From the NCBI GenBank assembly GCA_013360405.1, contig JABWBR010000047.1, positions 1-64,000 of the forward strand: 64,000 nucleotides of DNA. Reading direction: 5' to 3'. The first letter of the stretch is position 1, and each line of letters opens with the position of its first letter. Position numbers and translations under genes: made by a program. The stretch comes from Saprospiraceae bacterium. GTDB lineage: Bacteria; Bacteroidota; Bacteroidia; Chitinophagales; Saprospiraceae. Positions 1-9,588 of the stretch are shown piece after piece. The notes beneath the pieces are model-generated. The model was given only the letters and a program-made list of their open reading frames with translations, made no database searches and was not told the DNA's origin.

Positions 1-1
1 A

Positions 2-3000
2 ACACCTAACAAGATACAATTCATCGCAGTTATAATGGGGTTTGTGATGAATGCCCACGCCGCCATAGAAATCCAAAACATAGAAAGCTGTATTTGCCCG
101 GGCCACCCCAGCCAGCCCTTTGAAGTTATCGCCACCGGTACAGCCGGGCCGTTTACCTTTAGTTGGGAAGGCCCGGATAACTATACCTCTACTGATCAAA
201 ACCCCACCAACATCACCACTCCCGGCCAATACACGGTAAGCGTCACCAATTTTTATGGCTGCACGGTAGTGCTGCAAAGCAGCGTGCCGGCATGCGCGCC
301 CGTGGAATTGCAGGGCGATATACAGCCTTCCTGCCCCGGGCAGTCGGTAGGGGCGCTGAGCATTGGTGTGACGGCGGGCGGCGAAGCGCCCTATAGCTAC
401 GCCTGGTCGCACGACGCGGCGCTATCGGGGCCTGCCGCGGCACACCTCGCTGCCGGCGCCTACCAGGTCACCGTGACGGATGCGAGGGGCTGCCAGGCCG
501 TAGGCCAATACGACATTCCCGACGCAGCGCCGGTGAGCCTTAGCGCCGCTATTATCCACGATTGCGGCATGCAACACCAGGGCAGCATTAGCCTAAGCGG
601 CAGCGGCGGCATAGGCGCGCTGAGCTATCAGTGGCACAACGGCTGGCCCCAGCCCAGCCTGCAAGGCCTCGGCATGGGACAGTACAAGGTGACGGCCACC
701 GACAGCCGCGGCTGCCGCGCTACCGGCGACTACGAAGTGCTCAACCACGCCCTGCCCCAGTTATCGGCACAGGTGGAGCCGGCGCGCTGCCTGAACGCGC
801 AGGACGGCGCCATCACACTGAGCGTGAGCACCGACGGCAATGTGCCCTATACAACCCTATGGAATACCGGCGCCACAGGTACCACGCTGAACGGCCTGGC
901 GGCGGGAAACTACAGCGTTGTGGTGAGCGACCAAAACGGCTGTGCGACATCTGCGACCTATTCTACTACGCCTGCCGGCCCGCAGGATGCTATGCCCTAT
1001 ATCCGCCGGGTACGCGTATTCGCACCACAACCCCACCCGCCGGATATAGACCTGTACGCAGGTGAATGGGTGAGTACCAGCGCGGGTTGTATATTTTTTA
1101 CGGGAGGCTCATTGCCCATCAGCCAGGCGCTGTTCGACGCCCTCGCCGCAGGGCAGCAGAGCCTGACTATAGAAGTGGAGGCAAGCGAGGTGATGGCGCA
1201 GGTTATGTTGGGGATAAACGGAGAGAATACCCCTTTTTTCAATTCTAACATGTTTACATTGCCAATTCCCTCTTCCGCTGTCCCCCAACTTATCAGTAAC
1301 AATTCTATTTATCAGCCGCTCGTGTTTATGGGGGAGGACCTGGACGGCAACCAACTGCTCGATTTGCGGGAGCTGAGCGACAACCTGAGCGCCTGCGTGG
1401 AAGTACCTTTGTATCAGCCCGATTGTTATTGGCAACCCCCTGTGTCCGGCGGCGATTCCGACGATGTGCACATCCTCACCCGCCTTTGTATGGAGCTGAG
1501 TATAGCGGTATTGGCCAACCAGTCGGGGGGCTTCAACCTGAAAGCCGTCGTGCCCGGCGATATACAGCAATATGCTTTTCTATGGAGCGACGTTTCGGGG
1601 AATATTATAGGCAACCAGTTTACGCTGAACGGCGTGGGCCCCGGCCGCTACTGCGTCAAGGTGAGCGGCCCGGGCGGCTGCGTGGCGGAGCTTTGTGAAA
1701 ATGTGTGCGAATCCCTGGAGGACGTTCTCGACCGGCAACTCCAAACAACAGCGCCCTGCCCCGGCCAATCCGACGGCGTTATTTGCCTGACAGACAGCTA
1801 CGTTCCCCTGTTGGTGCAATGGCTTCCTGCCGGCCCCGACGGCCTGTGCCTGGAAGGGGTCGCCTCGGGAATCGCCTATTGTGCCCAGGTAACGGAACTG
1901 GCCTGCGCACAGCAACTCACTTTTTGCCCCGACCCGCTGTCTGCTGTCGCTCCCCCCGTGTTGAGCCTTGCCGATGCCGGCGCTTCCTGTCCGGGCGGCG
2001 TCCAGGGTTTTCTGTTGGTCAGCGCTTCGGGGGGCAAACCGCCTTATGTTTATCAATGGAGCAACGGGGCCGTCGGCCCCCTGGCGCAAGGACTTGCAGG
2101 CGCAACTTCTTACACCGTAACAGTAAGCGATGCCTGCGGCCAACAACTGTCACAGAGTTTTAGCGTACCGGCTTATAACCCACCGGCGTTTACCGGCGCT
2201 ACCGATAATGCCGCTTGCGGCGAATCGCACAACGGCGCCCTGCGCGTTTTCCACCAGGGAGGGCAAGCGCCCTACGCCTACCAGTGGAGCGGCCCTGCCG
2301 GCTATAGCGCATCAGGCGCCGAACCTTTCATCAACGACCTGGCGCCGGGCAATTACTACGTAACCGTAACCGATGCCTGCGGGCAGAGTACCGCCGGCGG
2401 CCCTTTCGAAGTGGGCTGGATCAACAGCGCAAATTATTTCCAGATCGGCGCGGCAGTCATTGAGCATATCTGCGGCCCCGATCCCGTTGGCGCCATAGAC
2501 CTGACGGTAACCGCCGCCGATCCCGGCAGCCTGACTTATGCCTGGAGCAACGGCGCCACAGTTGAAGACATCAACGGCCTGGCGGCAGGTATCTACTCGG
2601 TGACCGTCAGCTATGAGAACGGCTGCTCCTCCGTGAAACATTACAACGTATTCCAAGCCCAAATATTCGACCTCCAGGAGAGCCTGTTGAACCCCTATTG
2701 CAAACTCGACGACGGGACTATCAGCCTGGCGCCCATAGGGCAAAACACGGGCCAGATCAATTACAGCTGGAGCAACGGCGCCCAAACGGAAGATATCGCC
2801 GGCCTGCCGCCCGGAACTTACAGCGTAACGCTGACCTACGGCCTGTATGGCATCTGTACCTATTCCGAATCGTTTACGCTCCAAGAGGAGTTTACCGACT
2901 TGACGGCAGCAGTGATCAATATTACCCCCGAAACGCAAATTGTGGAAGATGGTCTTCTCCAGGGCGAACAAAACGGCGCCGTGACGGTAAGCGTATCGGG

Positions 3001-4759
3001 GGGCTATCCACCCTATAGCTTCCTGTGGAGCAACGGCGCCGCCACCCAAAACCTCTCGGGTGCAGCCTCGGGCAGCTATTGGCTTACGGTGACGGATAGC
3101 AGGGGCTGTGAAGCTTTAGTATCGGCATTTGTATGGTTGTGTGATTTTCAGTGGCCGCAAATTGGGCTGGGTGCAGCCAACGTTACCCCCGGCCCCAACA
3201 ATACCAGGAATATCTACCCTGAAATATCCGGTGGAACGCAACCCCTCGAATTTATCTGGTCGCTACCGGATGGCACAGCAGCTTACAGTCAAAACCTGGA
3301 AGGAGTAACGCAGGAAGGATTCTATCACCTGACCATCATCGACCGGTGTGGCAGAATAGACAACGCCTCTATTTTCCTTAACTTCTTTTGTGAACATGCG
3401 CAGAGTTTGGTATTGGAAAATCAGGATCCTTGTATTGTGCCATTTAATTTTGAACAAACAATCGTCAGTTTCTCTTTTTTGGTTTGTTCGCCTCCTATTG
3501 ATTTACACCATACAATAGCCACCTTTACATGGCGTAAAGATGGCGAAGAGATAGATGGCGAAGGCGGAACGGCCTTGCTCAAATCCATAGGCGGCAGCAA
3601 ATATGCTATAGATTCAGATCATCCGCTACGTGATGTTATAATTGGACAAAATGATGGTGGAACATATTGCCTTCAGGTAATAGACGAATGGGGTTGTTTG
3701 TATTCATCTTGCGTGGATATACACCATGAAATGTGGTCGGAACTACACACCGGCTGGATAAACCTGGCAGGTACTGAAGGTGAAAATTTAGTAATTCATG
3801 ATTACCTGGATGAAGAAATCCCGTTTAATGCAATCGTAGAAGACTTTAGTTGCAGGACATGTTCAGCTCCAATATCTGATTTAGATGAATGTAATGATGA
3901 TTTTAACAGGCACCGCTTGATGTATCAACCTGAGGATTCTGAGAATCCTTGTTTTGGAGGAGGCACCATCACCTATATGGATGGAACTTTTGTAGATGTA
4001 CCGTTTAATAGTACGTCCTCATTGTTATCGAATAACGGTCAATGCGCATGTTTGTTTTGGCCCGGAACTATTAGTGGATTGCTGACCGAGTTGCCGAATT
4101 TGGTTTTTCATGAAGAATACGTCTATGTTGAATTTGGTTGTGATGGTTCTTCTGTAGTTCCTACATCAGAATGTCCTGATTGCCCTTTATGCACGTGGAC
4201 TGCTGTGGATCCTGATAATTGTATTTTTGATGTTTTTTGTATAACGACAAATACTTTTCTTCATGAAGATTTAGAGCTAAGTTCTATTACCTGTATTAAG
4301 CAAACATATCCCTCCACTCCATCGGAAGGAGAATGCTTTGTGATCACAATGTGTGAAGAAAATTGCTATATCACAGAAGAACTGGGCTCCTGTGACAATT
4401 ATCCCGGAGGCACGGAAAATCTTCCTGACTGCCCAAGTTGCGGCGCACTTTGGGGCGGTACCCAGGGAGAAGAATCGAAGCGTATCAGGTACCGACCGCT
4501 GACCTTGCAAACACGCCCAAATCCGTTTACCGATGAATTAGTATTGGAAGTGAATTGCAACAATGAGGGGGAATATTATTTTGAATTAATTAGTCCGATA
4601 GGTAATATAGTAGTATTGAAAACAGAACGTTTGAAGGCGGGAAAACAGGAAATTGTTTTCCCGGCGCATTATTTCAGTACGGATGGTTTATATTATCTTC
4701 GAGTTGTTAACGAGACTGGAATTGGTGAAACTTTAAAGCTGGTGCGTATTTCCAGGTAA
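2..4759 (+). CDS. Giant SprB-repeat surface protein with T9SS sorting domain (5' partial)
   Basis: Probable secreted adhesin delivered by the type IX system. The frame is open to the left edge; the first ATG at 35 sits inside a hydrophobic stretch ending MNAHA, which looks like the tail of a signal peptide, so the true start is probably outside the window. At least ten SprB-like repeats of about 40 residues follow, with the pattern P-Y-x-Y-x-W-S-N-G ... G-x-Y-x-V-T-V-T-D-x-x-G-C. Residues after about 1100 are different: Cys-rich, with CxxC-type clusters, and encoded by AT-richer DNA. The last ~85 residues (TRPNPFTDEL ... LKLVRISR) match a type A T9SS C-terminal sorting domain. The next gene follows 47 bp downstream and is also adhesin-like. 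Repeat and sorting-domain assignments are by eye; ligand unknown. Confidence 0.88.
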   Translation, partial: TPNKIQFIAVIMGFVMNAHAAIEIQNIESCICPGHPSQPFEVIATGTAGPFTFSWEGPDNYTSTDQNPTNITTPGQYTVSVTNFYGCTVVLQSSVPACAPVELQGDIQPSCPGQSVGALSIGVTAGGEAPYSYAWSHDAALSGPAAAHLAAGAYQVTVTDARGCQAVGQYDIPDAAPVSLSAAIIHDCGMQHQGSISLSGSGGIGALSYQWHNGWPQPSLQGLGMGQYKVTATDSRGCRATGDYEVLNHALPQLSAQVEPARCLNAQDGAITLSVSTDGNVPYTTLWNTGATGTTLNGLAAGNYSVVVSDQNGCATSATYSTTPAGPQDAMPYIRRVRVFAPQPHPPDIDLYAGEWVSTSAGCIFFTGGSLPISQALFDALAAGQQSLTIEVEASEVMAQVMLGINGENTPFFNSNMFTLPIPSSAVPQLISNNSIYQPLVFMGEDLDGNQLLDLRELSDNLSACVEVPLYQPDCYWQPPVSGGDSDDVHILTRLCMELSIAVLANQSGGFNLKAVVPGDIQQYAFLWSDVSGNIIGNQFTLNGVGPGRYCVKVSGPGGCVAELCENVCESLEDVLDRQLQTTAPCPGQSDGVICLTDSYVPLLVQWLPAGPDGLCLEGVASGIAYCAQVTELACAQQLTFCPDPLSAVAPPVLSLADAGASCPGGVQGFLLVSASGGKPPYVYQWSNGAVGPLAQGLAGATSYTVTVSDACGQQLSQSFSVPAYNPPAFTGATDNAACGESHNGALRVFHQGGQAPYAYQWSGPAGYSASGAEPFINDLAPGNYYVTVTDACGQSTAGGPFEVGWINSANYFQIGAAVIEHICGPDPVGAIDLTVTAADPGSLTYAWSNGATVEDINGLAAGIYSVTVSYENGCSSVKHYNVFQAQIFDLQESLLNPYCKLDDGTISLAPIGQNTGQINYSWSNGAQTEDIAGLPPGTYSVTLTYGLYGICTYSESFTLQEEFTDLTAAVINITPETQIVEDGLLQGEQNGAVTVSVSGGYPPYSFLWSNGAATQNLSGAASGSYWLTVTDSRGCEALVSAFVWLCDFQWPQIGLGAANVTPGPNNTRNIYPEISGGTQPLEFIWSLPDGTAAYSQNLEGVTQEGFYHLTIIDRCGRIDNASIFLNFFCEHAQSLVLENQDPCIVPFNFEQTIVSFSFLVCSPPIDLHHTIATFTWRKDGEEIDGEGGTALLKSIGGSKYAIDSDHPLRDVIIGQNDGGTYCLQVIDEWGCLYSSCVDIHHEMWSELHTGWINLAGTEGENLVIHDYLDEEIPFNAIVEDFSCRTCSAPISDLDECNDDFNRHRLMYQPEDSENPCFGGGTITYMDGTFVDVPFNSTSSLLSNNGQCACLFWPGTISGLLTELPNLVFHEEYVYVEFGCDGSSVVPTSECPDCPLCTWTAVDPDNCIFDVFCITTNTFLHEDLELSSITCIKQTYPSTPSEGECFVITMCEENCYITEELGSCDNYPGGTENLPDCPSCGALWGGTQGEESKRIRYRPLTLQTRPNPFTDELVLEVNCNNEGEYYFELISPIGNIVVLKTERLKAGKQEIVFPAHYFSTDGLYYLRVVNETGIGETLKLVRISR

Positions 4760-4806
4760 ATGAATCCTGGACTACTTGTAGCTGATATACACCTGAAAAC
4801 AAGACG

Positions 4807-7800
4807 ATGAATAACATCAGTACACAATTAAAAATAGCCCTTTTTGCATTGGCGTTTCTGTTTGAAATGGCATGGGCCAATGGCCAGGAATTTTGGTATA
4901 TGAACAACCATACTTCTGAAGAAGTCGGAATTGGATCTTCCAGAATGGGCCGGTATAGTATAGATAGTTGTAAATTGGGCTCGATTCATAGCACCTTATT
5001 CGATGATTATAATGACGGCTCGTTTACAACCGGTGGACGTATTTTTTCATTTTTGGATTGCTTTTTTTGTCCTCTAAATGGGCCGGCTTCCAGAGGTTTA
5101 TATGAATTAGGGTTTATTAGTTTATTTCCCCCTGTGGACGATTCCCTGCTTGGTGTTTACCCCGGTATTTTTGTCCAGAATTACGACACCCTGGTTGAGG
5201 CCATGACATGCGATTATGCCAACAACCTGTACCTGGCCGGCGCCGGTGTGATGGTTTTTGACCCCGCCGCGGAGCAATTTGATTTTTTGGGTTACCTGCC
5301 TCCCGACATGCGGGCGGGCGGCGCCATGACCTACCGCGACGGTCGCCTGCTGCTGACCACGGTGAGCCATACCCTCGTGGAAATCAACCAGGCAAACCCC
5401 ATGGCCAGCCAGACGCTGTATACTTTTCCGGATACCGTGCCGCCCATACACGCTATGGTCAGTTTCCCGTACCGCTGCGACAGCATTGTCACTTTTGCCA
5501 TCGGTACCGATAGCTCGGGCAGCAGGATATATCGCTTTGACCTGGACAGCTATGCCCTCACCGAGGTATGTCAAACGGACCGGCATCTCTACGGCGCCAC
5601 TGCCAGGCAGTCATGCTGGCGACCGCCCTGCGAACTCCAGGCCGTCCTCGACGAAGACGGCAGCAGCCTGGCCGCCGCTCCCGGCGATTATCGCGATACG
5701 ATATGCCGTACCCCCGTGCCGGTGGCCGATGCCGACTTGCGACTGAACGCCGTGCTCGACCTCGACTCCATAGAAATTATCCTCGACGGCGTGCTCGATG
5801 CCGGAATGGAATACCTGAGCCTGGCCGCTGCGCCGCCTGTGCCCGTTGCCGGCGAAGGCACGGCCCGGTTAGTCCTCTACAGCCCCGGCGGCGCTTCTAC
5901 TGCCGACTTCGAGCAGGCCCTGTCGCTCGTCCGCTACAACAACGACGCCCCCAGCCCGGCCTACGGCGAAAGACAGATACACGTATTACCGCGTTCGGGC
6001 ATATACAGCGGCATCATCACCCATGCCTACTTGCTGGTAGACACTTCAGCCCTGCAAGTACAAATAAACGCCGTGGATCCGGCCTGCTACGGCTTTACCG
6101 GCGCCGTCGATATCGCGGCAAGCGGCACCCAGGCGCCCTACCAGTATAGCTGGTCTGACGGCGTCCAAGGGCCCCAGCGCAACGACCTGCCTGCCGGCGA
6201 ACACTATTTTACCGTCACCGACGCCCTGGGCTGTAGCCGTTCGCTTAGCCTGACGCTGGGCCAACCCGACAGCCTGTCGGTGAGCATCAGCGGCGCCGGT
6301 GTTGCTTGCGGCAATACCGGTACGCTCAGCGCCCAGGCTACGGGCGGCACGACGCCCTATAACTTCCAGTGGAGCAACGGCGACAGCGGCCCGCAGGCCG
6401 GACAACTCGGCGGGGGGCTCCACAGCCTTACGCTGACCGACGCGCAAGGGTGTACGGCAATAGCCCAGGCGCAACTACAACAAATCGATACCGTTTTTAC
6501 GCAGTCGCTCCAACAACGCTGCGCCGGCGAGGCTTTCGAATATGAAGGGCAGAGTTATTACGCCGATACGACGCTGTGCGGCTACTACTCCGCCCTGTCG
6601 GGCTGCGATTCGGTACACTGCATTTCCGTGCAGTTTTTGGATACCTTCCGAATCGTCAACAACGCGCAGATATGCGCCGGAGAAACCTACTACTTCTACG
6701 GCCTTCCGCTAGCCGGCGACACCACAATGTGCATCAACTTCAACACCGTAGCCGGCTGCGATTCCGTGATATGCCTGAATCTGGAGGTGATTCCGACCCA
6801 TGTCGAATTGGCGCAATCTATATGCCAGGGTGAAACGTACGTTTTTGCCGGCCAGCCGCTCAGCGAACCCGGTATGTATGCCGATACGCTGGTCGGAGTT
6901 TCGGGCTGCGACAGCATATTGATACTGCACCTGGAAGTCATTCCTCCGCCGACATTGCAATGGAGCACCCTGGGCAGCCTGTGCCGGGGCGAGCCGGTAC
7001 TACTGTCGCCGGGCATCCACCAGACTTATTTGTGGTCGGACGGTTCTACCGGGCCCAACCTGCAAGTCAGCGAGGGCGGCTCGTACGGGGTCACCGTCAT
7101 AGGGCCGGGCGGATGCGCGGCCCAGGGAGGCATTACCCTGTCGGACGACGCGCTGTCGCTGTCGGCTGTGGCTGTGCCGCCCGCTTGCTACGGTTTTGCC
7201 GACGGCAGCATCAGCGCAGAGCAGCCCTTGGGCGGATTGCCGCCTTACCGCTACCGGCTCGTCGGTCGCGGCGGTTGGCAGTCTTCGCCAATATTTGTGG
7301 GGTTGACCGCGGGCGCCTATACGCTGGAGGCCGAAGACGCCGCCGGCTGCCTGGGAGTACTGCAACTAACGCTGTCCCAACCTCCCGCCCTGGCCTTAGA
7401 CCTGGGATCGGATGTTCAGTTGTCATTGGGCGACAGCATAACGCTGAACCCGCAAACCAACGCGGTCCAAACAGCCCTGGCGCAATGGTCGCCCCCGGAG
7501 GGCTTGCGCTGCGATACCTGTGTGTACACCGTAGCGCAACCCTTGCGCAGCACCTTATACTCGCTGACTATGACCGATACGGCGGGCTGCCGGGTAGAGG
7601 ATGCCTTATGGGTGTTTGTTGAACGCCAGGCGGGGGTATTTGTGCCCAATGCCTTGAGCCCCAATGCCGACGGCATCAACGACGTCCTGGTCATCTTTGC
7701 CGACGCCTCGGTGAGCCGCCTGCTGCGCCTGCGCATCTTCGACCGCTGGGGCGCCCTGCTGGCAGACGTGCAAAACCCCCAACCGGAAACGCCCGTCTGG

Positions 7801-7920
7801 GACGCCAAAGGCAGAGGTGGCAAACCCGTGCCTGCCGGTGTTTATGTGTACGTCATTGAATTGGAGCGCCTCGATGGGCAACGGGAACAGGTGAGCGGGG
7901 AAGTGGCGATTATCAGATAG
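4807..7920 (+). CDS. SprB-repeat protein with gliding-motility-associated C-terminal domain
   Basis: Secreted 1037-residue protein with a signal peptide at residues 1-27 (hydrophobic core, ending NGQ). The N-terminal ~250 residues resemble a beta-propeller-like stretch with short YLAGAG/IYRFD-type strands. Two SprB-type repeats follow, then three ~50-residue repeats with C-x-G-E-x-Y-x-F-x-G and a GCDS signature, more SprB-like repeats, and a CHU_C/type B C-terminal domain starting FVPNALSPNADGINDVL. This last domain is known from T9SS-exported surface proteins. It lies 47 bp after the preceding adhesin and is probably cotranscribed. The first ~110 codons are AT-rich, the rest GC-rich. The convergent pyrH ends only 7 bp away. 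Role in adhesion or gliding is inferred. Confidence 0.88.
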   Translation: MNNISTQLKIALFALAFLFEMAWANGQEFWYMNNHTSEEVGIGSSRMGRYSIDSCKLGSIHSTLFDDYNDGSFTTGGRIFSFLDCFFCPLNGPASRGLYELGFISLFPPVDDSLLGVYPGIFVQNYDTLVEAMTCDYANNLYLAGAGVMVFDPAAEQFDFLGYLPPDMRAGGAMTYRDGRLLLTTVSHTLVEINQANPMASQTLYTFPDTVPPIHAMVSFPYRCDSIVTFAIGTDSSGSRIYRFDLDSYALTEVCQTDRHLYGATARQSCWRPPCELQAVLDEDGSSLAAAPGDYRDTICRTPVPVADADLRLNAVLDLDSIEIILDGVLDAGMEYLSLAAAPPVPVAGEGTARLVLYSPGGASTADFEQALSLVRYNNDAPSPAYGERQIHVLPRSGIYSGIITHAYLLVDTSALQVQINAVDPACYGFTGAVDIAASGTQAPYQYSWSDGVQGPQRNDLPAGEHYFTVTDALGCSRSLSLTLGQPDSLSVSISGAGVACGNTGTLSAQATGGTTPYNFQWSNGDSGPQAGQLGGGLHSLTLTDAQGCTAIAQAQLQQIDTVFTQSLQQRCAGEAFEYEGQSYYADTTLCGYYSALSGCDSVHCISVQFLDTFRIVNNAQICAGETYYFYGLPLAGDTTMCINFNTVAGCDSVICLNLEVIPTHVELAQSICQGETYVFAGQPLSEPGMYADTLVGVSGCDSILILHLEVIPPPTLQWSTLGSLCRGEPVLLSPGIHQTYLWSDGSTGPNLQVSEGGSYGVTVIGPGGCAAQGGITLSDDALSLSAVAVPPACYGFADGSISAEQPLGGLPPYRYRLVGRGGWQSSPIFVGLTAGAYTLEAEDAAGCLGVLQLTLSQPPALALDLGSDVQLSLGDSITLNPQTNAVQTALAQWSPPEGLRCDTCVYTVAQPLRSTLYSLTMTDTAGCRVEDALWVFVERQAGVFVPNALSPNADGINDVLVIFADASVSRLLRLRIFDRWGALLADVQNPQPETPVWDAKGRGGKPVPAGVYVYVIELERLDGQREQVSGEVAIIR

Positions 7921-7927
7921 ACAAGTT

Positions 7928-8641
7928 TTACCCCTCCACCAACGTCCCCACTGCTTCGCCTTTCACAATGCGCAGCAGATTGCTGTCGTCGTTGATATCG
8001 AAGACGATAATAGGCAGGTTGTTTTCCTGACAGAGCGTAAAGGCCGTCATGTCCATTACGCTGAGGCCCAGGCTGATCACCTTGGCGAAAGTGAGCGTAT
8101 CGAATTTCTGGGCGGTAGGATCCTTTTCGGGGTCGGCGGTGTAGATGCCGTCCACGCGGGTGCCTTTGAGGATTACGTCGGCGTTGATTTCGTTGGCGCG
8201 CAGGGCTGCGGCCGAATCGGTAGTAAAATAGGGGCTGCCGGTGCCGGCAGAGAAAATCACCACCCTGCCTTTTTCGAGGTGGCGGATAGCGCGGCGGCGG
8301 ATATACGGCTCGGCGATAGCCTTCATTTCGATAGCCGAGATAAGCCGGGTATACAAGCCGACACTTTCCAGGGCGCTTTGTATGGCCATGCCGTTGATTA
8401 CCGTGGCCATCATGCCCATATAGTCGCCTTGCACGCGGTCGATACCGCTGGCTGCGGCTTGCAGGCCGCGGAAGATATTGCCGCCGCCGATCACCACGGC
8501 AACTTCTACGCCGTGATCAACTAATATTTTTATTTGATCGGCATAATGGCGGAGCATATTGGCGGAGATGCCGAAATTTTGGTCGCCCATGAGCGACTCG
8601 CCGCTCAATTTGAGGAGGACTCTTTTATACTTTAGCGACAT
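7928..8641 (-). CDS. pyrH: UMP kinase
   Basis: Phosphorylates UMP to UDP with ATP, the first committed step to UTP and CTP. The 237-residue length is typical for the bacterial hexameric enzyme of the amino-acid-kinase fold. Recognisable motifs are [10 protein letters not shown] near the N-terminus, [10 protein letters not shown] (phosphate binding), [17 protein letters not shown] and [13 protein letters not shown]. It is the last gene of the rplM-rpsI-rpsB-tsf-pyrH series on this strand, but a strong hairpin separates it from tsf, so its expression may be partly independent. Confidence 0.97.
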   Translation of the reverse strand: MSLKYKRVLLKLSGESLMGDQNFGISANMLRHYADQIKILVDHGVEVAVVIGGGNIFRGLQAAASGIDRVQGDYMGMMATVINGMAIQSALESVGLYTRLISAIEMKAIAEPYIRRRAIRHLEKGRVVIFSAGTGSPYFTTDSAAALRANEINADVILKGTRVDGIYTADPEKDPTAQKFDTLTFAKVISLGLSVMDMTAFTLCQENNLPIIVFDINDDSNLLRIVKGEAVGTLVEG

Positions 8642-8665
8642 AGTTTGAGGTAAAAGCTAAAAGAA

Positions 8666-8699
8666 CAAGAGTCATCCGGAAAACTCCGGATGACTCTTG
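8666..8699 (-). terminator. Hairpin between tsf and pyrH
   Basis: A perfect 15-bp stem (8666-8680 with 8685-8699) closes a 4-nt loop directly downstream of tsf. Read on the minus strand it is followed by a T-rich tract (TTCTTTTAGCTTTT), as in an intrinsic terminator. Because pyrH starts only 25 bp further on, it may act as a partial terminator or attenuator. Confidence 0.7.
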
Positions 8700-8709
8700 C
8701 GCTTCTTAT

Positions 8710-9552
8710 TTAACCGAGCGTCACGTGGCGGAAACCGGTGACGGTTAGTTCCTTGTCGAATCCCTTCAGGTAATCACCCACTTTTTTGCTATTGTCTTTC
8801 ACAAAATCCTGGTTGAGGAGAGTAACTTCCTGGAAGAACTTATTGAGGCTGCCCTGGGCGATCTTCTCCAACAACTCTTTGGGTTTGTTGGCATTTCTGG
8901 GATCGTTGAGGGCCAGTTCGGTGCGGATCTCCAATTCCTTGTCGATAAGCTCCTGGGGCACGTCGTCTTTATCTACGGCGACGGCTTTGAGGGCGGCTAC
9001 TTGCATAGCCACATCGCGGCCGGCTTCGAAGAAATCAGCGTTGTCTTTATTGAGGCCTACCAGCACGCCGGCTTTGTAGCCCATGTGGATGTAAGGAGCT
9101 ACCTGGGCGGCTTCGATACACTCATAAGCGGCCAGTTCGATTTTTTCGCCGATAACGCCTACCTGCTCTATTACCTTTTCGCCGATAGTGATATCACCGT
9201 AAGGCAGGGCCAGCAGGGCTTCGAGGTTAGCGGGGAATTTATCGAGGGCAGTCTGGGCAAAGCTTTTAACGAGGTTGATAAAATCCTCGTTGCGGGCTAC
9301 GAAGTCCGTTTCGCAGCTCAGCTTCACCACCACGCCGCGCTTGTGGTCGTCGGAGACCATAGCGATTACCACACCTTCGCGGGCATCGCGGTCGGCGCGT
9401 TTGATGCTGGCTTTGAGGCCTTTTTTGCGCAATACTTCGATAGCCTTTTCGAAATCGCCATCGGCTTCAGCGAGGGCGGCTTTACAGTCCATCATACCTG
9501 CGCCGGTCATGTCGCGCAGCTTTTTTATATCAGCAGGAGAAACTATGCTCAT
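8710..9552 (-). CDS. tsf: Elongation factor Ts
   Basis: Guanine-nucleotide exchange factor for EF-Tu. The 280-residue protein begins with the UBA-like N-terminal module containing RDMTGAGMMDCKAAL and carries the signature TDFVARNEDF that contacts EF-Tu. Two dimerisation-like subdomains follow, as expected for a bacterial EF-Ts. It lies 36 bp downstream of rpsB, the conserved order in nearly all bacteria, and is followed by a strong hairpin before pyrH. Confidence 0.97.
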   Translation of the reverse strand: MSIVSPADIKKLRDMTGAGMMDCKAALAEADGDFEKAIEVLRKKGLKASIKRADRDAREGVVIAMVSDDHKRGVVVKLSCETDFVARNEDFINLVKSFAQTALDKFPANLEALLALPYGDITIGEKVIEQVGVIGEKIELAAYECIEAAQVAPYIHMGYKAGVLVGLNKDNADFFEAGRDVAMQVAALKAVAVDKDDVPQELIDKELEIRTELALNDPRNANKPKELLEKIAQGSLNKFFQEVTLLNQDFVKDNSKKVGDYLKGFDKELTVTGFRHVTLG

Positions 9553-9588
9553 TGTTATGTTAGTCGTTTAATGAAAAAAAAGAGGTCG

